Shown in pieces: positions 30,465 to 33,983 of a stretch of DNA of 33,983 nucleotides. The DNA comes from a virus. The stretch spans positions 1-33,983 of IMG/VR virus record IMGVR_UViG_3300036770_005726. One strand, 5' to 3'. Position numbers and translations under genes: made by a program. Below the pieces are notes generated by a model that ran no database searches, was not told the DNA's origin, and saw only the letters and a program-made list of their open reading frames with translations. Position 1 is the first letter of the stretch. Each line of letters starts with the position of its first letter.

Positions 30465-30677
30465 ATGAAACTAAAAGTAAGAGATTATCCTGATCTGGTT
30501 CGTGATTCTCAGTCACGAGCAATCATCAATACGAACCGATCAGCGATGATGCAACATATCGAAAAACGAGAAACCAAAGTTTCAATTCAAAGTTTACAAG
30601 AAGAAATGAATGTTATTAAAGACGAATTTCAAGAGATAAAAGAATTGTTGCGTCAGATTGCATCTAGGAATCACTAA
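30465..30677 (+). CDS. Small coiled-coil protein, probably structural
   Basis: 70 aa. ATG 30465 starts one base after the upstream stop; an in-frame TTG at 30450 would lie inside the previous gene. The N-terminus has MKLKVRDYPDLVRDSQSRAI followed by INTNRSA, a conserved opening in marine T4-like phages. Residues about 35-65 form a heptad coiled coil (VSIQSLQEEMNVIKDEFQEI). Its TAA overlaps the next ATG (TAATG). It may be a fibre trimerisation or linker protein; function is not known. Confidence 0.8.
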   Translation: MKLKVRDYPDLVRDSQSRAIINTNRSAMMQHIEKRETKVSIQSLQEEMNVIKDEFQEIKELLRQIASRNH

Positions 30678-31354
30678 TGGCTATTAATCAGATTTCAACC
30701 GCTAATACCTTCCAGCAATGGTTGGTGGCCACACAATCACTTATCGGTGTTGCAAATAATCTTACTGATGGAACAGGCGGTACATTCTACGCCAACACCG
30801 ATATGGTTGTTGACGGTGATCTTACTGTTACGGGAAACATCACACTCGATGAAATTGGTTTTAATGATGTAAATGTTGCTGGTAATATTTACGCAAGTGG
30901 GTTTTCTTTCTCTGCAAATGCTAATACAAAAACTGGAGTTACGACACTTGCGGTAACAAATAGTGGTACTTCAGCTTATCTGTTTGATCAATACACAGGA
31001 GATAATCCAGATTTGTATTTACATCCTGGTCAAACAATTGCTTTTAATATTAACGCATCTGGTCATCCATTTTTGGTTCGTGAGTCGGATGGTGGAACTC
31101 TTTATAATGTAGGTCTTACACACGTTTCAACGACTGGTGTGGTCACGACAGGATCAGATGCCCAAGCAAAAGAAAGTGGAACACTCATTTGGAAAGTTCC
31201 GTTTGAATTGATTGGAAATACATATGTTTATCAATGTCAAAATCACGCTGGCATGATTGGTAATTTAATCATTCAAAATACAGTTACCGCAGCTTTTGCT
31301 GCAGCTAACGCAGCAACGGCAGATTCACTTGCGTTTGCAATTGCTTTAGGATAG
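30677..31354 (+). CDS. Virion protein with cupredoxin-like domain
   Basis: 225 aa. Residues 1-75 contain the tail-fibre-like segment DGDLTVTGNITLDEIGF (repeats of the type TVTGNI). Residues about 95-200 look like a small blue-copper fold: YLHPGQTIAFNINASGHPFL with His130, and YQCQNHAGMIGNLII with Cys187, His190 and Met193. These are the four residue types that bind type 1 copper in plastocyanin, but here the last loop is C-x2-H-x2-M, two residues shorter than plastocyanin between His and Met. A short Ala-rich helix closes the protein. It starts inside the coiled-coil gene's stop and lies in the fibre region, so it is probably on the virion. Copper binding is inference. Confidence 0.75.
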   Translation: MAINQISTANTFQQWLVATQSLIGVANNLTDGTGGTFYANTDMVVDGDLTVTGNITLDEIGFNDVNVAGNIYASGFSFSANANTKTGVTTLAVTNSGTSAYLFDQYTGDNPDLYLHPGQTIAFNINASGHPFLVRESDGGTLYNVGLTHVSTTGVVTTGSDAQAKESGTLIWKVPFELIGNTYVYQCQNHAGMIGNLIIQNTVTAAFAAANAATADSLAFAIALG

Positions 31355-31360
31355 ATTTAG

Positions 31361-31368
31361 TATAAATA
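31361..31368 (+). promoter_or_regulatory. T4-type late promoter TATAAATA
   Basis: An exact late octamer in the 33-nt gap between two virion genes. The predicted start near 31374 leaves a short leader that still contains AAGGA (31376-31380) before the ATG at 31388. It would drive the small structural genes and the glycine-rich adhesin that follow. Confidence 0.75.
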
Positions 31369-31387
31369 GAGTATCAAGGAAAAATAA

Positions 31388-31705
31388 ATGGCGAATACCT
31401 TCAAAAATTATCCACAGGCGAATGTATCATCAAACACAGTAGTATTTACTGCTGGTACTGGTGTTCAGGCTACGGTGATTGGTATGACAGTTGCAAATCG
31501 TGTCACAGCACCAATTACTGCAAATGTCATTCTGCACTCTGGTGGAACAGATTATTATTTGGTCAGAGAAGCTGTCATTGCAGTTGGCGGTGCTCTTGTA
31601 CCAGTCGGTGGAGATCAAAAATTGGTTCTTGAAGCTGCTGACTCACTTGCAGTTTCAACATCAGCAAACTCTGATGTAATTGTATCGGTTCTGGAGATCA
31701 CCTAA
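31388..31705 (+). CDS. Small beta-rich structural protein (105 aa)
   Basis: ATG 31388 has AAGGA eight nt upstream and an exact late promoter before that. The protein is beta-strand rich (TVIGMTVANRVTAPITANVI, YYLVREAVIAVGGALVPVGG), with no cysteine and no membrane segment. The pattern of an interface-type beta sandwich with VPVGGDQKLVLEAADSL is one I know from small marine phage virion proteins. A similar fold is suggested for the 109-aa protein at 32212. Its TAA overlaps the next ATG (TAATG). Confidence 0.75.
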   Translation: MANTFKNYPQANVSSNTVVFTAGTGVQATVIGMTVANRVTAPITANVILHSGGTDYYLVREAVIAVGGALVPVGGDQKLVLEAADSLAVSTSANSDVIVSVLEIT

Positions 31706-32208
31706 TGTCATATATTGGCTCAACGCCTACTACGCAAGTTTTTGTTTCAAGCGCACAATCATTTAATGGTGATGATCTTACCGTTGACTTTACGCTTGAT
31801 CGAGAGATTGCGACAACAAGAGATTTAGAAGTTCTTGTTGAAAATGTTCAGCAAGATCCATTTACTGCATATATTGTCTCAGGAAATACACTTACATTTA
31901 CTGAGGCACCACCAACTGGTACTGGTAACATTATTGTTACTTATCGTAATTATACAATTTCTAAATTCGTACCTGAAGAAGATTCAATTCAAGATTACAT
32001 GCTTCAGGCCAATTCAGTCACAACGGCTGCAATTGCTGGTGGTGCAGTTCAAGCAAACAACCTTGCAGATACCACAGTTTCTTTAGGCAATTATGGTGGT
32101 GCAGATCAAGTACCATCATTTACGGTAGACGCACAAGGCAGATTGACATACGCTGCCAATGTATCAATTGAAACAGGATTTAACCCATTTCTACTGGCAG
32201 GACTCTAA
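31705..32208 (+). CDS. Tail-fibre-type structural protein (167 aa)
   Basis: The N-terminal domain (MSYIGSTPTTQVFVSSAQSF, LDREIATTRDLEVLVENVQQ, YIVSGNTLTFTEAPPTGTGN) is a common phage fibre module of the type 'V.V..V.Q.P..AY.V.G.TL.FT.AP..GT'. The C-terminus (SLGNYGGADQVPSFTVDAQG RL) resembles a fibre repeat also seen in other phage fibre proteins. It probably forms a connector between baseplate and fibre. It is translationally coupled to the 105-aa gene. Confidence 0.78.
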   Translation: MSYIGSTPTTQVFVSSAQSFNGDDLTVDFTLDREIATTRDLEVLVENVQQDPFTAYIVSGNTLTFTEAPPTGTGNIIVTYRNYTISKFVPEEDSIQDYMLQANSVTTAAIAGGAVQANNLADTTVSLGNYGGADQVPSFTVDAQGRLTYAANVSIETGFNPFLLAGL

Positions 32209-32211
32209 CAC

Positions 32212-32541
32212 ATGGCAACCACATATAAAATTTTAGGACAATCTGCACCAACACCAAATACGCTGACAGATGTTTATACTGTCCCAGGTGCAACACAAGC
32301 AGTTATTTCAACTATCACCGTTTGTAATCAGACCGCAGAGAACGCATCGTATTCGATTGCTGTGGCTGCTGACGGTGCTGCTGATTCAAACTCTCAATAC
32401 ATCATTCGTGGTGGTGTTGTACCGGCTGCCGATTCAATTGGTATCACACTTGGTATTACACTTGATGCCGCAGATGTTGTTCGAGCAAATACAAATAAAG
32501 CAAATGTCGCATTTAATATCTTTGGATCTGAAGTAGCTTAA
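32212..32541 (+). CDS. Small beta-rich structural protein (109 aa)
   Basis: ATG 32212 follows the previous stop by 3 nt. The sequence MATTYKILGQSAPTPNTLTD and VYTVPGATQAVISTITVCNQ, then IIRGGVVPAADSIGITLG, suggests a beta sandwich. It looks like a distant relative of the 105-aa protein at 31388, with the pattern of ISTITVxNxT near the middle and a hydrophobic turn of the VPAAD type. It is likely a virion accessory or fibre-cap protein. No enzymatic motif is seen. Confidence 0.75.
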   Translation: MATTYKILGQSAPTPNTLTDVYTVPGATQAVISTITVCNQTAENASYSIAVAADGAADSNSQYIIRGGVVPAADSIGITLGITLDAADVVRANTNKANVAFNIFGSEVA

Positions 32542-32544
32542 ACT

Positions 32545-33983
32545 ATGGGTATAAGAACAATTGGAAGACCGAAAGGGTATCAGTATCCGGTAGGATTATC
32601 TACAGTAACAATAGGCCTTGGTACAAGTTCTAATGTTATTTTAGAATATACCTCATCAAACACATGGGTTGCACCAGATAATGTAACCGAAGTGGAATAT
32701 TTAATTGTTGCTGGCGGCGGTGGAGGAGGGTCTACTCATGGTGGCGGCGGTGGTGCTGGTGGATTTAGATATAGTTCTGGATATCCTGTAACAGGAGGTA
32801 ACAACTATACGATTACGGTTGGTGCTGGGGGTACAGGTGGTCCTGCTGTAACAATCGATAGCGGGTCAAATGGAACGAATTCGGTATTTGATACAATCAC
32901 ATCTTCTGGTGGTGGTGGCGGTGGTGGAGATGCTCCTGGTGCTAGTCCTGGGTTCAATGGTGGTTCTGGTGGTGGAGGAAGAAATGGTGGATCTGGCGGA
33001 ACAGGAAACACACCTGTTGTTTCACCTTCGCAAGGTAATGATGGTGGAAGCGGATCATCAAGTGGACCTAATTATGGTGGCGGTGGAGGAGGAGGTGCAA
33101 ACACTTCTGGAATAAATGGAACAGCAACAGTAGGAGGAAATGGTGGTTCGGGTTTAGAATCATCAATTACTGGATCTCCAATACTTTATTCTGGCGGCGG
33201 CGGCGGTGGAACTGCTGACGGTGGAACTGCTGGAACAGGAGGGCCTGGTGGTGGAGGAAATGGTAAAAATGCATTTGCTGCTGGTGATCCTGGAACAACA
33301 AATCGTGGAGGCGGTGGCGGCGGCGGCGGTGTTACTGGTGCATCTTATGGTTCTGGTGGCGCCGGCGGCTCAGGTATCGTTATTCTCAAATATACTCAAT
33401 CATCAACAAACACAGTCCATACCTTTACCACATCAGGTAATCTAACCATTGCTGAAGGTGTAACCGAAGTTGAAGCTTTAATTGTTGGCGGAGGCGGCGG
33501 AGGTGGATCAGGAGATAACTCATATGGTGGAGGAGGCGGCGCCGGCGGTTTAGTTTATAATTCAGCACTATCAGTCACACCAGGATCAACATATCAAATC
33601 ACAGTAGGTGCAGCAGGTTCTGGTGGATTATCTCCTTGGGGAGCCGCAGCCAACGGAACAAATTCAACATTTGCAACTGCTACTGGAATAGGTGGTGGCG
33701 GTGGATCTCCAGGTGGTCCTCCCATAGTTGCACCAGCTAAACAAGGTGGATCTGGCGGTGGTGGCGGTTCAACATATACATCTGGCGCAATTTCAATACA
33801 AGGACCTTCTGGATATGGATTTCCAGGTGGTAATGGAAATCCTGCGAATGCAGGTGGAGGCGGTGGTGCTGGGGCTGCTGGATTTGCGGGAGCAACTGAT
33901 GGGTCAGCAAATGGTGGTATTGGTTTAGAATACTCTATCTCTGGTACTGCAACATATTATTCTGGAGGAGGTGGTGGTTCTGT
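32545..33983 (+). CDS. Glycine-rich tail-fibre adhesin (3' end outside the window)
   Basis: The frame from ATG 32545 is open to the last base: 479 codons so far. After MGIRTIGRPKGYQYPVGL the protein is built from large glycine-rich domains. Each begins with a VTEVE-x-LIV strand, then GGGGGG and GGGGAGG runs, a YxITVGAxGxGG turn, more Gly blocks and a GLExSI end. The second copy starts 259 residues after the first. The poly-Gly runs recall the polyglycine-II sandwich of T-even gp38 adhesins and the Pfam glycine-rich fibre domains. This is probably a host-range determinant at the fibre tip. It follows the small structural genes under the late promoter at 31361. No ribosome binding site is evident. 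Confidence 0.82.
   Translation, partial: MGIRTIGRPKGYQYPVGLSTVTIGLGTSSNVILEYTSSNTWVAPDNVTEVEYLIVAGGGGGGSTHGGGGGAGGFRYSSGYPVTGGNNYTITVGAGGTGGPAVTIDSGSNGTNSVFDTITSSGGGGGGGDAPGASPGFNGGSGGGGRNGGSGGTGNTPVVSPSQGNDGGSGSSSGPNYGGGGGGGANTSGINGTATVGGNGGSGLESSITGSPILYSGGGGGGTADGGTAGTGGPGGGGNGKNAFAAGDPGTTNRGGGGGGGGVTGASYGSGGAGGSGIVILKYTQSSTNTVHTFTTSGNLTIAEGVTEVEALIVGGGGGGGSGDNSYGGGGGAGGLVYNSALSVTPGSTYQITVGAAGSGGLSPWGAAANGTNSTFATATGIGGGGGSPGGPPIVAPAKQGGSGGGGGSTYTSGAISIQGPSGYGFPGGNGNPANAGGGGGAGAAGFAGATDGSANGGIGLEYSISGTATYYSGGGGGS
32683..33983 (+). repeat. Tandem glycine-rich domain repeat, period 777 nt
   Basis: GTAACCGAAGT occurs at 32683-32693 and again at 33460-33470, 777 nt (259 codons) apart and in the same frame. 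The following sequence is parallel in both copies at protein level: LIV-GGGGGG, then GGGGAGG, a YxITVG strand and GLExSI near the end. The second copy is cut by the window edge. Confidence 0.75.

Noticed and set aside
32870-33445. Val/Leu/Met/Glu-rich frames in the glycine-rich region
   Set aside because: These are alternative-frame readings of GGT/GGA repeats; the true frame runs from ATG 32545 to the window end.
32700-33980. CRISPR-like or satellite repeat
   Set aside because: The repetition is due to glycine codons in a continuous coding frame; there are no fixed-length repeats and unique spacers.

Overview
The window is part of the genome of a T4-like contractile-tailed phage (Caudoviricetes, old 'Myoviridae'). 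The evidence is a dense set of recognisable T4-type genes: replication/late-transcription genes 32, 59 and 33; neck/head-completion gene 4; and baseplate genes 54, 26, 51, 48, 53, 5, PAAR, 25, 6, 7 and 8. They are in the arrangement known from marine T4-like phages of cyanobacteria and SAR11-type hosts rather than from coliphage T4. The AT-rich composition, small conserved marine-phage hypotheticals and DUF4815-type fibre protein fit that group. A permuted (two-piece) tmRNA, a form typical of Alphaproteobacteria and some Cyanobacteria, hints at an alphaproteobacterial or cyanobacterial host; that is inference.

Layout. (1) 1-2140, plus strand: the end of an unknown gene, then a permuted tmRNA whose acceptor piece (about 254-314) lies upstream of its coding piece (from 563), with a 73-aa gene between them. 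A near-consensus sigma70-type promoter lies directly upstream. Small conserved hypotheticals follow, then an exact T4 late promoter (1810) with a hairpin at its predicted start site and one more small gene closed by a terminator (2147). (2) 2184-5821, plus: SleB-type cell-wall hydrolase, a small membrane protein, a zinc-ribbon hypothetical, gp33 late co-activator, gp59 helicase loader, a HAD phosphatase and gp32 single-strand binding protein, ending in a strong terminator. Most of these overlap by a few bases. Three 11-nt-spaced repeats precede gene 32.

(3) 12674-5820, minus: gp4, an unknown 192-aa protein, a gp54-like tube initiator, gp26, gp51 and two paralogous proteins of about 690 aa. 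The gp51 frame has no usable start codon but is in the -1 frame of a slippery heptamer at the end of gp26, so I propose a lambda G/GT-like frameshift. The two large proteins downstream, one with an M15 peptidase domain, are then the best tape-measure candidates.

(4) 12709-33983, plus: gp48, gp53, a frameshifted hub-like gene, gp5 (spike without lysozyme), PAAR tip, gp25, gp6, gp7, gp8, a 2162-aa DUF4815-type fibre/baseplate protein, a coiled-coil protein, a cupredoxin-like virion protein, three small beta-rich structural proteins, and a glycine-rich adhesin cut by the window end.

Together the genes cover late gene control, lysis, baseplate hub and wedge assembly, and host recognition. No integrase, transposase, CRISPR array or standard tRNA gene was seen. 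Functional names come from sequence patterns recognised by eye; no search was run.
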